Assembly (NCBI GenBank): GCA_963771305.1
Contig: CAVYTS010000012.1
Coordinates: 1-64,000 of the forward strand
Direction of reading: 5' to 3'
Source of the DNA: CAJCIT01 sp963771305
GTDB lineage: Bacteria > Acidobacteriota > Terriglobia > Bryobacterales > Bryobacteraceae
DNA length: 64,000 bases
Position 1 is the first letter of the stretch, and each line of letters begins with the position of its first letter. The notes beneath the pieces were generated by a model that was not told the DNA's origin, ran no database searches, and saw only the letters and a program-made list of their open reading frames with translations. The translations under genes were made by a program, and so were the position numbers. This document shows positions 25,968 to 36,212 of this stretch, in pieces.

Positions 25968-28712
25968 ATGGGCAAAGATTCAGGTTCCGGGCGCCGGGCC
26001 TTTTTGCGTCGAGCCGCTTTGGCGGTGGGCGCGGCAGCCGGGAACCCGCTCCACGCAGAAGCAGAAACCAAGAAACCAGTGAAGGCGGCTGCGGCGCCGG
26101 CTCAGCCTCATCCCAAAGAACCGACCATCGCCTATCCGCGCGTCTTCGAGGGCCGCCATCTAAGAGAAATTGCCTTCCCGTTGGGAGGAGTCGGCGCGGG
26201 CAGTCTCAGCCTCGGCGGCCGCGGCCAGTTGCGCGAATGGGAGATCTTCAACCGAGCGAACAAGGGCTTCTCGGTGTCGTATGCATTCCCGTCGATCTGG
26301 GCGCAGGCTGGCGACGCAAAGCCCGTCGCCCGCGTGCTCGAAGCGCGCATTCTACCCCCTTATGAGGGTCCAGACGGCCTCGGCGCGAATAACGTGCCCG
26401 GACTTTCGCGGCTGGCCTCCGCTCGCTTCACAGGCGAATACCCGCTGGCCCACATCGATTTCGCGGACAACCAGCTTCCCGTCAGTGTCTCCCTCGACGC
26501 GTTCTCACCCTTCATCCCACTCGACCCCGACGATTCCGGCTTGCCCGCCGCCATCCTGCGTTATCGCGTCACGAATCCCGGCAAGGTCGAGGCGAAGGTT
26601 TCTATCGCGTTCTCGATTGAGAATCCCGCCAAAGTCGTACCCCAAAGCGGCGATGTCGCCAGACTGCAGCGCGACGAACGGCAGAACGAAGTTCGCTCAG
26701 AAGAGAACCTATCCGGGATCTTCATGAGTCATCCCAAACTGCCGTCGCACGATCCCATGAAGGGCTCGTTCGCGCTGGCATTCACCGGCGCCGGCAATGC
26801 GGCGCTGACCAGCTGGCGCGGCTGGCCCCAGAGCCGTTGGTGGAATGCGCCGATGTTCTTCTGGAACGACTTCTCCGACGACGGCCAACTCGCCGCTGAG
26901 CCAACGGTTCCTGGCCCGGTGGGCGCCCTCTGCGTGCAACGCACCATCGCTCCGGGCGACTCGGCCGACTACACTTTCATCCTCGCTTGGCATTTCCCCA
27001 ATCGCACACCCGATTGGTGTGGCTGGACAGCGCCCAAGGGCGAAGGCCAGACCCTCATCGGCAACTACTACGCCACCCGCTTTGCGGATGCCTGGGAAGT
27101 TGCCCGCTACATGGTCACGAATCTCAACCGGCTCGAATCGCGCACCAAGACCTTCGCCATCGCATTCCTTGAGAGCACGGTCCCTTCGGTCGTGAAGGAA
27201 GCAGCCAGCGCCAACCTCTCCACGCTGGCTTCGACAACTTGTTTCCGCACCGCCGACGGGAATTTCCACGGTTTTGAGGGCGTTAACGATAAGTCCGGCT
27301 GCTGCTTCGGCAACTGCACCCACGTCTGGAACTACGAGACGGCCACCGCGCACCTCTTCCCGTCGCTGGCTCGTTCTCTGCGCAGCGCCTCCTTCGGCTT
27401 TTCCATGGACAACGCCGGCGCCATGCATTTCCGTCAACTTTTGCCCGATGGCAAGGAGCGATCCGGGTACGCGGCGGCCGACGGCCAGATGGGCCAGATC
27501 GTCCATGCCTATCTCGATTGGAAGCTCTCGGGTGACAACGAGTGGCTCACGAAGATGTGGCCGCGCATCAAGAAGGGACTGGAGTTCGCCTGGGTCCCCG
27601 GCGGCTGGGATGCCAACCGCGACGGTGTCCTGGAGGGCGTCCAGCACAACACCTACGACGTCGAATTCTATGGGCCGAACCCCATGTGCGGCATCTACTA
27701 CCTGGCTGCGTTGCGCGCCGGCGAGAAGATGGCTCGAGCCATGAATGACCCGACCTCGGCCGATGTCTACCGCAAGCTTGCCGATCAGGGTGGCCGCTGG
27801 ATTGATGAGAATCTGTTTAACGGCGAGTTCTACATCCAACAGGTTCAGGGCTATGAAAAGAGCCAGATCGCTCCATCGCTGCGCAGCACCATGGGCTCGG
27901 AAAACACCGAGAAGCCCGAGTATCAGGTCGGCGCAGGTTGCCTGGTGGATCAACTAGTCGGCCAGTGTCTGGCTGAAGTGGCAGGGCTCGGGCCGCTGGT
28001 GTCGCCGGGAAACGTGCGTACTACGCTCGGCTCAGTCTACAAATACAACTACAAGCGCACACTGTTCGAGCACGATAACGTTCAGCGCACGTTTGCCTTA
28101 AACGACGAAGCAGCGGTCGTCGTCTGTGACTATGGAAAGGCGGATCGGCCCACGATTCCATTTCCGTACTACGCCGAAGTCTTTACAGGCCTTGAGCACT
28201 CCACCGCTGCGCACATGATCTACGCCGGCCTGGTATCACAAGGCATCGAGTGCATCGGGAACATCCGCGCCCGCTACGACGGCGAGAAGCGCAATCCCTG
28301 GGATGAAGCCGAGTGCGGCCACCACTACGCACGCGCCATGTCCTCCTGGTCCTCATTCCTCGCGCTCAGCGGCTTTCGCTACGACGGGCCGGAGGGTTCT
28401 GTATCGGTTGTGCCACCCCTCGTCCGTCAAGCCGATTTCCGTTGCTTCTGGAGTACCGGCACGGGCTGGGGCACATTTGCGCTGACCAGCGGGCGCGCCG
28501 GTGAATCCACGCTTGTCGTTCGCGTCCAGGCCGGCAAGCTGCCGTTTCGATCCTGTGAGTTCACGGGAATAGGCAAGACATCAGCAGCGACGCTGGAAGG
28601 TTCTGCCGTCGCGCACGACACGGCTGTCCATGGCAGCCGGACCGTCTTCTTCTTCGCCACTCCCGTTGAACTGCTGGAAGGCCAGCAGCTGGCGCTCACG
28701 CTGCACGGCTAA
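25968..28712 (+). CDS. GH116 family glycosidase, Tat-exported
   Basis: A 914-residue enzyme of the non-lysosomal glucosylceramidase/beta-glucosidase family GH116. A twin-arginine leader (GRRAFLRRAALAVGAAAG) points to export in folded form. The N-terminal domain starts FPLGGVGAGSLSLGGRGQLR, and the catalytic alpha/alpha barrel begins near residue 390. The likely nucleophile is the Glu in HNTYDVEFYGPNPM (about 566). The segment RYDGEKRNPWDEAECGHHYA is a hallmark of the family. It would release glucose or xylose from beta-linked glycans or glycolipids; the exact substrate is open. It converges with the transporter gene at 28717. Confidence 0.92.
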   Translation: MGKDSGSGRRAFLRRAALAVGAAAGNPLHAEAETKKPVKAAAAPAQPHPKEPTIAYPRVFEGRHLREIAFPLGGVGAGSLSLGGRGQLREWEIFNRANKGFSVSYAFPSIWAQAGDAKPVARVLEARILPPYEGPDGLGANNVPGLSRLASARFTGEYPLAHIDFADNQLPVSVSLDAFSPFIPLDPDDSGLPAAILRYRVTNPGKVEAKVSIAFSIENPAKVVPQSGDVARLQRDERQNEVRSEENLSGIFMSHPKLPSHDPMKGSFALAFTGAGNAALTSWRGWPQSRWWNAPMFFWNDFSDDGQLAAEPTVPGPVGALCVQRTIAPGDSADYTFILAWHFPNRTPDWCGWTAPKGEGQTLIGNYYATRFADAWEVARYMVTNLNRLESRTKTFAIAFLESTVPSVVKEAASANLSTLASTTCFRTADGNFHGFEGVNDKSGCCFGNCTHVWNYETATAHLFPSLARSLRSASFGFSMDNAGAMHFRQLLPDGKERSGYAAADGQMGQIVHAYLDWKLSGDNEWLTKMWPRIKKGLEFAWVPGGWDANRDGVLEGVQHNTYDVEFYGPNPMCGIYYLAALRAGEKMARAMNDPTSADVYRKLADQGGRWIDENLFNGEFYIQQVQGYEKSQIAPSLRSTMGSENTEKPEYQVGAGCLVDQLVGQCLAEVAGLGPLVSPGNVRTTLGSVYKYNYKRTLFEHDNVQRTFALNDEAAVVVCDYGKADRPTIPFPYYAEVFTGLEHSTAAHMIYAGLVSQGIECIGNIRARYDGEKRNPWDEAECGHHYARAMSSWSSFLALSGFRYDGPEGSVSVVPPLVRQADFRCFWSTGTGWGTFALTSGRAGESTLVVRVQAGKLPFRSCEFTGIGKTSAATLEGSAVAHDTAVHGSRTVFFFATPVELLEGQQLALTLHG

Positions 28713-28716
28713 AGCA

Positions 28717-30192
28717 CTACTTGGACGCCGCGGCTGCTTCTGCCGCAACTTGGATCTTGCTGTGGGACTTGCTGTAGAGGAAGTAGATGCAGAACCCGAA
28801 CAACATCCAGCCAAGTGCCGTCAGTTGCGTTCTGGTGTCGAGCGAGATGATCATGATGCTGCAAACGATCATGCCGCCGATCGGGACGATCGGGACCCAA
28901 GGGGTCTTAAAGGGCCGCTTGAGTTCCGGTTGAATATGCCGCATCATCCAGACGCCGATACAAACGATCACGAATGCGAACAGAGTTCCGATGGAGGTCA
29001 GGTCGCCAGCCAAATCGCCCGGGATCAGGCCGGCAAAGAAACCTACAAATAGGAACAGGATGATGTTGCATTTGTAGGGTGTGCGGAATTTGGGATGCAG
29101 GTCTTGGAACACCCTGGGTAGCAGACCATCGTGCGCCATCGAATAGAAGACGCGGCTCTGTCCCAGCAGCATCACCAGAATGACCGACGAAAAGCCCGCC
29201 AGAATCGCCAGCGTCACGGCGGTTCCCAGCCAGTTGTAGCCCGGCATGTGATGTTGGATCGCGTAGGTGACCGAAGCTTCTTTACCGGCGATTGCGAACT
29301 CCTTCCAGTTGGCCACGCCTGTTAGAACATAACCAAACAGGACATACAGAACGGTGCATATCGCCAGCGAGCCCATAATGCCACGGGGCATATCCTTTTC
29401 AGGGTTCTTGGCCTCCTGCGCCGCAGTCGAGACCGCATCGAATCCAATAAAGGCGAAGAACACGATGCCGGCGCCCTTCAGCATTCCACCGATACCGTGC
29501 TTGAAAAGCCCTTCGTGGCCGGGAACGGTTGCCGGTATGAAGTATGGGACGTGGTTGGCAGGATTTACAAACTGCCAGCCAACTGCGATAAAGACGATGA
29601 CAATGGTGACCTTCAAGGCGACAATGATTGCGTTGACCGACGCCGATTCCTGCGTTCCTTTAATCAGCAACGATGTCAGAATCAGCAGAATCAGCAAAGC
29701 CGGCAAGTTCACAATGCCGTGGACGTGTCCGGCTTGCATAGAGGACTCCATGGGCGAGTGGCACCACTGATAAGGAATCACGCCTCCCAAGAGGTTGTTC
29801 AGATACTCGCTCCAGGCAATGGATACGGTTGCTGCACCCAAGGCATACTCCAGCACCAGGGCCCAACCTATGGTCCAGGCCGCGAACTCGCCCATCGTGG
29901 TGTAAGCGTAGGTGTATGCGCTGCCTGCGATGGGAATCATGGCAGCGAACTCGGCATAGCAAAGGCCGGCCAGCGCACATCCGAAGGCCGCAAAGATAAA
30001 GGACATGGTCACAGACGGCCCCGCCGCTTCCGAGGATGCCGCTGCTGTCCTGACAAACAAACCGGCGCCGATGATGGCACCGATACCCAGCGCGATCAGG
30101 CTTCTTGCCGTTAGAGTTCGCTTCAGACCGCTCTCGCTGGCTTGGGTGAGTAGCGAAGCAAGCGACTTTCGCCGTGTAAGAGCATTCGCCAT
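28717..30192 (-). CDS. APC-family amino acid permease (cationic amino acid transporter type)
   Basis: An inner-membrane transporter with 12 or more hydrophobic helices. It begins LKRTLTARSLIALGIGAIIG-AGLFV, the GAxxG stretch of helix 1 that binds the amino-acid backbone. Further signatures are GCALAGLCYAEFAAMIPIAG-SAYTY, FFAFIGFDAVSTAAQEAKNP and the late AYxxLHPKFRTPY-like VFQDLHPKFRTPYKCN. ATG 30192 (MANALTRRKS) is preferred over GTG 30204. It resembles YfnA-like transporters. The substrate is probably a basic or neutral amino acid, by family only. Confidence 0.93.
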   Translation of the reverse strand: MANALTRRKSLASLLTQASESGLKRTLTARSLIALGIGAIIGAGLFVRTAAASSEAAGPSVTMSFIFAAFGCALAGLCYAEFAAMIPIAGSAYTYAYTTMGEFAAWTIGWALVLEYALGAATVSIAWSEYLNNLLGGVIPYQWCHSPMESSMQAGHVHGIVNLPALLILLILTSLLIKGTQESASVNAIIVALKVTIVIVFIAVGWQFVNPANHVPYFIPATVPGHEGLFKHGIGGMLKGAGIVFFAFIGFDAVSTAAQEAKNPEKDMPRGIMGSLAICTVLYVLFGYVLTGVANWKEFAIAGKEASVTYAIQHHMPGYNWLGTAVTLAILAGFSSVILVMLLGQSRVFYSMAHDGLLPRVFQDLHPKFRTPYKCNIILFLFVGFFAGLIPGDLAGDLTSIGTLFAFVIVCIGVWMMRHIQPELKRPFKTPWVPIVPIGGMIVCSIMIISLDTRTQLTALGWMLFGFCIYFLYSKSHSKIQVAAEAAAASK

Positions 30193-30354
30193 TAGCGGCA
30201 CCAACCCTGTGCAATCAACGTCACATGCGCCGGCGCTTGAGCCCCTGATGATCGATTCATGAATGCCCCTTGTTGCTCGATAGATCAGCCAGACATGGGC
30301 TGAAAAGTAAAAGGTGAAGATAGCATAGTTACAAGGACAGATGTAACTTTACGT

Positions 30355-30990
30355 TCATTCGGCGGTAGCAGCCAGCCACTCGTCGGCCCGTTTCCGCAAG
30401 GAAACTGGAGAGCACGAGGGCGTTAGCACGCCGGAAATCACGGCGACTGAATCTGCGCCCGCATCGAACACCGCTTTCGCCTGCTTGAGCCCGATCCCAC
30501 CGATCGCGACGAGTGGCTTCGTGGTCAGTTTCCGCAGCCTGGCCAATTCGGCCACTCCCACCACCGGGTCGGGCTTCTGCTTGGATTTCGTCTCGAAGAT
30601 AGGCCCGATCGCGAGGTAATCGGCAGGCTGCTCATCACCCGACCGCAACTGCGCTTCGTTATGGGTCGAATAGCCGATCACTGTATTCGGCCCGACTACC
30701 TGCCGTGCCGCTCGCACTGGCAGATCGGTTTGGCCCAGATGGACACCAGCCTGGAGTAGCACTGCAAAGTCCGCACGGTCGTTCACGATGAGAAGCGTCC
30801 CCGCCTTGTGGCAGGCTTCCGCCAGTTTCCGCAGGTCGTCAAAATGCTCTTGATGGAAAGCGCGCTTGTGGCGGTATTGCAGGATGGTAACGCCCGCGCC
30901 TAGCAACGCCTTCGCCGCAATCGACACTTCCAACCCGCGCCCGGCCAATAACGCCGTGTCCAGGATCGGATAGAAACGAGGCAGGATCAC
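30355..30990 (-). CDS. thiE: Thiamine-phosphate synthase
   Basis: Joins the thiazole and pyrimidine phosphates to make thiamine phosphate. It is a TIM barrel with VTILQYRHKRAFHQEHF, LLIVNDRADFAVLLQAGVHL, GQTDLP, IGYSTHNEAQL, YLAIGPIFETKSKQ and the closing IGGIGLKQAKAVFDAGADSV. At 211 residues it is standard. The start overlaps the end of the S9 peptidase gene by 4 bases, so it is co-translated, although the pathways are unrelated. No TPP riboswitch is visible upstream and no other thi genes are nearby. Confidence 0.94.
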   Translation of the reverse strand: MILPRFYPILDTALLAGRGLEVSIAAKALLGAGVTILQYRHKRAFHQEHFDDLRKLAEACHKAGTLLIVNDRADFAVLLQAGVHLGQTDLPVRAARQVVGPNTVIGYSTHNEAQLRSGDEQPADYLAIGPIFETKSKQKPDPVVGVAELARLRKLTTKPLVAIGGIGLKQAKAVFDAGADSVAVISGVLTPSCSPVSLRKRADEWLAATAE

Positions 30991-33140
30991 TGTAGATACC
31001 GGTCAAAGAACGCCGCTGCGCGACCGAAGGCGTCTTTCAGGGTTTCATCCCGAGTGAAGCCATGGGCCTCCTCCGGGTAGAACGCCTCCTCGAAGGCCTT
31101 GTTCTCGTGGATCAGTTTTTCAGACAGCTGCACCGCATCCTGAAACATCACGTTGTCGTCCACAATGCCGTGCACGAGTAGCAGATGATTCTTGAGATTA
31201 CTGGAGAACCAGACGGGCGAGCTGCGCCGGTAGGCCTCCGGGTTCTCGTCCGGCTTGGTGAGCCGTTGCTCGGTGTAGCCTGCGTTGTAATTCTCCCAGT
31301 CGTAGACACCAGAGAACGCGGCGCCCGCCTTGAAAACGTCCGGCGCTTTGAACAGCGCGGCCGCGGTCATGAACCCGCCGTAGCTCACACCCCAGATGCC
31401 GAGCCGCGCCGTGTCCACGTTCTTCAGCCTTTTCAAGTATTCCACCGCGCCGAGCACATCGTCCAAGTCAGGTCCAGCCATATTGAGGTACACCCCGCTG
31501 CGCCAGTCTCGCCCATATCCAGTGCTGCCGCGGTAGTCCATCTCAAAGATCACGTAGCCCTTGCTCGCCAGGTAATTGTTGAAGACGTAGCGCAATTCCT
31601 GGTAGCTTCCCCACTGCTTCAAGACGCTTGTCGCATAGCCGGAACCATGAATGTAGACCACGGCCGGACGCGGCTTCAGCTTCGGATTATCGGGATCGTA
31701 TCCTGGCGGCAGCAATAGCCGTCCCGCCACGACACGCTTGTCTTTCAGCGAGGGAAATGTCACGAACCGCGTCCGCGCCCACGGGATCTTATAGAACTCG
31801 CCCTGCGGCGACTTGGTGACCTGCTCTCCATTCACCCAGAGGTCAAAGGGATTCGTCACATCCGCATTCATCATGGCCGTCACGCGCCCATCTTCGGAAA
31901 GCGCCGCGACGTGGAGTCCTTCGCCCTTCGAGAGTTGCTCGGGTGCGGCCGAGCCGTCGGCCTTGACCCGGTAGAACTGGCGCTCCGCCGGACCGTTCGC
32001 CGTGGATGAGTAATAGAGGTAATCGCCGACCCACTGCGGAGGCATTGACCAAGGCTCGCGATGCACTCCCCATTGGCCCTTCGTGATCTGCTTTACTTCC
32101 TTCCCATCCAGGCTGACGGTGTACAAGTGCGAATAGCCATCTTTGTCGCTGGTCAGCCAGAAGTGTTGCGAATCCGGCGCCCAACCCAACTCTGAATTGT
32201 CTACCCAGCGGTCGTCCGTGCTCTGAAAGACTGTGGTTGACTTGCCTGATGGCACGGCGACCATCACCACTTCCTGCTTCTTGAACGTCGCGTCGATCTT
32301 GTTTGTGACCAGGTGCTTCGAATCAGGCGACCATTCCGGCAGGCCGCCAAAGGACGAACGCATCTTCCCGGTATCGATCTGCTGCGAATTCTCGCCGTGC
32401 TGGTCCACCAGGAAGAGTTGGGACTGGCTCGAGTCATCTCCCGACACGTTGCGAGGAAAGGGTCGCGCCGTCACGAACTGGCCGCTGTAGTTGGGCAACA
32501 AAAGCATCCGGCCGGGTGTAGGGTTCACGGCGTAGACGAAGTACTTTCCATCCGGCGACCAACGAAATCCTTGCAGCCTGGCCGGCGGCTTCACATCGGT
32601 GATCTGCTCGATCGCCCCATTCGCCAGATCCTGCACGAACAGCTGTCCGCCGCGCGTGAAAGCCAGCGACTTGGAGTCAGGCGAGAACCGCGGCTGGCCC
32701 TCGCCGTCCTTGGTCTTCGTCAACCGTAACAGCGGGTTCTCGTTGTCTGTGTTTACCAGGTAGAGATTGCCCTTCTGCACGAAGACCACGCGTTTACCAT
32801 CTTCCGATACGTCAATGGCTCCGACGCCTGTCTGAGGCAAGAGGTAGTTCTTTTCGTGCTCGTCTCGTTCCTCATCACTCACGTGAAGCGGGTCTCTCGC
32901 ATTCTCCAGGTTTGAGAGCCTCGTCAGCTTTTTTGCATCCGCGTTGTAGGCGTAGACATCACGAAATGCACCGCCCTTTTCGTTCCACAGGAAGACCAGC
33001 ACATGCGCGCGTTTGGCCCAAACGGCTTGCGAAGGCGTCGTTCCCCAGACAAAGGGTCGTGTGAACAGATGGTTGAGCGTCAGTTCTTGTGCGGGGAGTA
33101 AAACCGCGCTCAGGAGGAGGGCTGCAACGATTCGAAGCAT
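30987..33140 (-). CDS. S9-family prolyl oligopeptidase (DPP-IV-like), secreted
   Basis: A serine peptidase with an N-terminal beta-propeller and a C-terminal alpha/beta hydrolase. ATG 33140 gives a signal peptide (MLRIVAALLLSAVLLPAQ); ATG 33155 is an alternative. WD-like repeats are seen as FSPDSKSLAFTRGGQLFV and FRWSPDGKYFVYAV. The catalytic Ser lies in LGIWGVSYGGFMTAAALF, the Asp in HGIVDDNVMFQ and the His in PEEAHGFTRD. It releases dipeptides or cleaves after proline in related enzymes. About 717 residues, intact. Confidence 0.93.
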   Translation of the reverse strand: MLRIVAALLLSAVLLPAQELTLNHLFTRPFVWGTTPSQAVWAKRAHVLVFLWNEKGGAFRDVYAYNADAKKLTRLSNLENARDPLHVSDEERDEHEKNYLLPQTGVGAIDVSEDGKRVVFVQKGNLYLVNTDNENPLLRLTKTKDGEGQPRFSPDSKSLAFTRGGQLFVQDLANGAIEQITDVKPPARLQGFRWSPDGKYFVYAVNPTPGRMLLLPNYSGQFVTARPFPRNVSGDDSSQSQLFLVDQHGENSQQIDTGKMRSSFGGLPEWSPDSKHLVTNKIDATFKKQEVVMVAVPSGKSTTVFQSTDDRWVDNSELGWAPDSQHFWLTSDKDGYSHLYTVSLDGKEVKQITKGQWGVHREPWSMPPQWVGDYLYYSSTANGPAERQFYRVKADGSAAPEQLSKGEGLHVAALSEDGRVTAMMNADVTNPFDLWVNGEQVTKSPQGEFYKIPWARTRFVTFPSLKDKRVVAGRLLLPPGYDPDNPKLKPRPAVVYIHGSGYATSVLKQWGSYQELRYVFNNYLASKGYVIFEMDYRGSTGYGRDWRSGVYLNMAGPDLDDVLGAVEYLKRLKNVDTARLGIWGVSYGGFMTAAALFKAPDVFKAGAAFSGVYDWENYNAGYTEQRLTKPDENPEAYRRSSPVWFSSNLKNHLLLVHGIVDDNVMFQDAVQLSEKLIHENKAFEEAFYPEEAHGFTRDETLKDAFGRAAAFFDRYLQ

Positions 33141-33191
33141 TGAATCGTTTAGCATACCGTAGGGCTTGGCGCCCACGCCCGCTACACGAGA

Positions 33192-35612
33192 CTAGTCGCA
33201 GCGCAAAGAGTCCATAGGGTCGAGCCGGGCCGCCCGCCGTGACGGAATGTAGCTGGCGACAAGCCCCACGGCGATCAACAGCGCTGTCACTGCAATGAAC
33301 ATCGAGGGATCCAGAGCCTGGATACCTAGGACGTTCTTCGGCACAAGAGCGCCGCCGACAAGAGCTACGGCCCATCCAATTGCCACGCCCGTGAGAATAG
33401 GCGTCAGTCCCTGGCGCATTACCATCATCTGCACGTCTCGCCCGTTCGCCCCCAGCCCCAGTCGTATCCCGATTTCTTTCGTTCGCTGGCTGGCGCTAAA
33501 GGAAACGATGCCGTAAACGCCGATCGCGGCCAGTAAGAGACCGGCCAGGCCAAACGCTGTCGCCGCTTGGCTGCCGAAACGAAACGGGCCAAATAGGTAA
33601 CCGTCACGCACCAGGTGTTCGAGGGTCATGACTTGATAGACCACCAACCCCGTATCGAGGCTGCGGAAGCCTTGGCGCACGTCGGCGATTACCGCTGCCG
33701 GCTGACCGGAGGCATGCACGACCAAGCTTCCCCAACTGACGGGTTGCTGTTCCAATGGCACGTAGTACCAGGGCTGCGGTTCTTCGACTAGCGTGAAATA
33801 CTTGCCGGTCTTCACCACGCCAATCACTTGGCAAGTCTCGCCACTTTCGAGCTTCATCAGCTGTCCGACCGCTGATTGCCCAGGCCATAACTTGCCGGCT
33901 AGCGCCCGGTTCACAACGGCGACCCGCTGGGCCTTATCGTCGTCGTGCGCCGTGAACTCCCGGCCCTCCAGAACAGGCGCGCCCATAGTCCGGAAGTAAT
34001 CCGGCCCAACTACGTTTCGCATCACGATCCGGCCGGTATCCTTTTTCCCCGGCGTCTCGTCATGCTTGTAAACCCGGCCGGGCGTGAATCCGTTGAAAGG
34101 CAGGTGCTGGACGAATGAGACTTCTTGCACTTCAGGGAGCATCTTCACTTTGTCCACGAGGCGCTTCAGAAACAGCTGTGCTTCTTCCGGCTTGTAGCCC
34201 TGCTGTCCCAGATTGAAGGAGAACACAGCCCGGTCTTGCAACCGGTAGCCCAAGTCGATCTGGTTGGCGTTCCGTAGTGCTTTGACATTCAGTCCGGCGG
34301 CAATCAGCAGCACCAACGAGATGGCGACTTGTCCGACCACCAGCAGCTTGCCGAGATGGCGCTTGGCAGAGCCTTGCGGGCCGCCGGAGTGCTTGATGAC
34401 CTGATTCAAATCCCAGCGGGACATCTGGAAGGCCGGAAAGCTCACGCAGACCAAACTCGTTAAGAGTGTTACGGCAAGCGTGAACGCAAGAACGCGCCAA
34501 TCGAAGGTGTAGTCGCTTCGAAAGTGGAAATCGACGCCTGGCTGAAATGCCGAAAAGTAGCCGGTCATCCACGAGGAGAGCAGTAAACCCGCGCCCAATC
34601 CCAGTGCCGACAGTATCAGCGTCTCATCGAACAGCAGCCAGACCAGCCGCGCTCGGCTTGCGCCTAGCGCAGCTCGTATCGCCAATTCACGGCTCCGGTT
34701 CGCTACGCGAACCAACAGTAAGTTGGCAATATTCGCGCACGCAATCAGCAGCAGCATGCCAACCAGGGTCATGGCTAGATCAAGCACGGCCGGGACGACC
34801 GTGTCGAACTGCGGCTCGGGGCGCGAATCCATTTCATACATGGCCAGCAACTTCACGCCTTCATTGGTGGCCGGATACTGTCGCTCCAATTGGTCGGCCC
34901 TCACCAACGCCGCCGCTCGCGCTTGCTCCACGCCGACACCCTTCTGCAAGCACGCCAGCACTCGCCATCCACGTGCATCACGGCGGTCCGAATCCAGCCC
35001 CAGGCCCTCAGCCTTCAGCGGCACAAATCCATCCGACTCAATGTAGGAGATGCCGCCGTGATAGCTCTCGGGGGCAACGCCCGCGATCGTAAAGGCGCGC
35101 TTGTTGAGCCGGATGGTCGATCCGACTACGTACGGATCGCCGCCAAAGCGGCCTTTCCAGCATGAGTAACTCAACACCAGCAGCGGGCTTCGCTCGTCGC
35201 CGCGACCAAGCAAACGGCCTTGTGCGGGCTGGAGGCCGAGAAGCGGGAAGTAATTGTCGCTGACCGCCTCGACGTACAGCCGGTCTGTGTCGGTTCCTCT
35301 TTGGAAGTTCACTACCGTCACCTGAAAAGCAGCGGCATCTTCAAAGACATTCGTCAAACTCCGGTAATCCAGGAAATCGGGGTAGGAGAGTCCGTGTGCG
35401 AAGTCCGATTCGCGATCCCTAACCGCCAGCACCACCAACCGCTCCCCGTCCTTGACGGGCATGGGCCGGAACCGCATGGAATTCACGGAGCTAAAAATGG
35501 CAGTGTTCACGCCGATTCCCAGCCCCAACGTGAGTGCCGCCACCAAGACAAACACCGGGCTCTTCGCCAGCGTTCGGAAGGTGAACCGTAGATCCTGCCA
35601 CCCGTGTCCCAT
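33192..35612 (-). CDS. ADOP-type ABC transporter permease (two FtsX domains)
   Basis: A large permease of the kind abundant in Acidobacteria. A first membrane helix (VFVLVAALTLGLGIGVNTAI) is followed by a MacB-like periplasmic domain (SYPDFLDYRSLTNVFEDAAA) and a first FtsX domain (LLIACANIANLLLVRVANRS, RELAIRAALGASRARLV). A second periplasmic domain and a second FtsX domain follow (GVYGIVSFSASQRTKEIGIR-LGLGA), ending SYIPSRRAARLDPMDSLR. ATG 35612 (MGHGWQDLRFTF) matches the conserved start. No ATPase gene is next to it, which is the rule for these orphan permeases. The cargo is unknown. Confidence 0.92.
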   Translation of the reverse strand: MGHGWQDLRFTFRTLAKSPVFVLVAALTLGLGIGVNTAIFSSVNSMRFRPMPVKDGERLVVLAVRDRESDFAHGLSYPDFLDYRSLTNVFEDAAAFQVTVVNFQRGTDTDRLYVEAVSDNYFPLLGLQPAQGRLLGRGDERSPLLVLSYSCWKGRFGGDPYVVGSTIRLNKRAFTIAGVAPESYHGGISYIESDGFVPLKAEGLGLDSDRRDARGWRVLACLQKGVGVEQARAAALVRADQLERQYPATNEGVKLLAMYEMDSRPEPQFDTVVPAVLDLAMTLVGMLLLIACANIANLLLVRVANRSRELAIRAALGASRARLVWLLFDETLILSALGLGAGLLLSSWMTGYFSAFQPGVDFHFRSDYTFDWRVLAFTLAVTLLTSLVCVSFPAFQMSRWDLNQVIKHSGGPQGSAKRHLGKLLVVGQVAISLVLLIAAGLNVKALRNANQIDLGYRLQDRAVFSFNLGQQGYKPEEAQLFLKRLVDKVKMLPEVQEVSFVQHLPFNGFTPGRVYKHDETPGKKDTGRIVMRNVVGPDYFRTMGAPVLEGREFTAHDDDKAQRVAVVNRALAGKLWPGQSAVGQLMKLESGETCQVIGVVKTGKYFTLVEEPQPWYYVPLEQQPVSWGSLVVHASGQPAAVIADVRQGFRSLDTGLVVYQVMTLEHLVRDGYLFGPFRFGSQAATAFGLAGLLLAAIGVYGIVSFSASQRTKEIGIRLGLGANGRDVQMMVMRQGLTPILTGVAIGWAVALVGGALVPKNVLGIQALDPSMFIAVTALLIAVGLVASYIPSRRAARLDPMDSLRCD

Positions 35613-35765
35613 ATGCGATGCCAACAGCATTTAAGTGTCCAATTCAGTTAGCCTGGCTAAACTCATCATCCATCGGGGGTTGGTCGCAGGGCAGGAAGTG
35701 AAGTGCTGTTCGAAATCGCGACACTGCAGCACAGCGCTTCCCAGGTTCGCGCCAGGTCGGCGCGC

Positions 35766-36212
35766 CTACGGAGGCCCTTCCGACAAACCGTCTAGTGCAT
35801 ACACATCTCCCAGCGGAGCGAAATACAAGGAGTATTCGTTTCCGCGGGCTTTCCAGGTGAGGACGTAGGTGCCGTTCGGCAGACGATCGGGCTTTACCTT
35901 GGCGATCGCTTTGCGAATCTCCGGCGTGAGGTAGGTATCGAACCCGGTTGTTAAATCGCTCTCGGTCTTAATCTGACGCACCACCCCGTTTTCCCAATTC
36001 ATTGGAAACTTCGCGCCGTGCGCAACCGCTATGACATCGTGAGCGGCAACAGCGGCTTGGAACTTCGGCCACCAGGCGCTGAAATCGCCAGCCGCTTCCA
36101 CCCACCCGGGCATCCACAGGACAACCAGCGCCAGGGTAAGGACCCGGTGGACCCGTACCTTCTTAGTGGTCAACAATAACTTCACATAAGATTCCGTTAA
36201 CGCAGACTTCAT
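35766..36212 (-). CDS. Secreted hypothetical protein
   Basis: A 148-residue protein with a basic start and one hydrophobic export segment (VLTLALVVLWMPGWVEAAG). The mature domain of about 105 residues begins DFSAWWPKFQAAVAAHD. It then has FPMNWENGVVRQIKTESDLT and ends WKARGNEYSLYFAPLGDVYA. Homologous small lipocalin- or NTF2-like periplasmic proteins exist, but I cannot name a family. It stands alone. Confidence 0.68.
   Translation of the reverse strand: MKSALTESYVKLLLTTKKVRVHRVLTLALVVLWMPGWVEAAGDFSAWWPKFQAAVAAHDVIAVAHGAKFPMNWENGVVRQIKTESDLTTGFDTYLTPEIRKAIAKVKPDRLPNGTYVLTWKARGNEYSLYFAPLGDVYALDGLSEGPP

Noticed and set aside
26709..27953. 414-codon open frame antisense to the GH116 gene
   Set aside because: It mirrors the GC-rich codons of the GH116 gene, has no family motif, and the sense protein is clearly homologous throughout.
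30991..33200. Possible TPP riboswitch for thiE
   Set aside because: thiE starts inside the end of the peptidase gene, and no thi-box with its conserved CUGAGA-type core is found before either gene.
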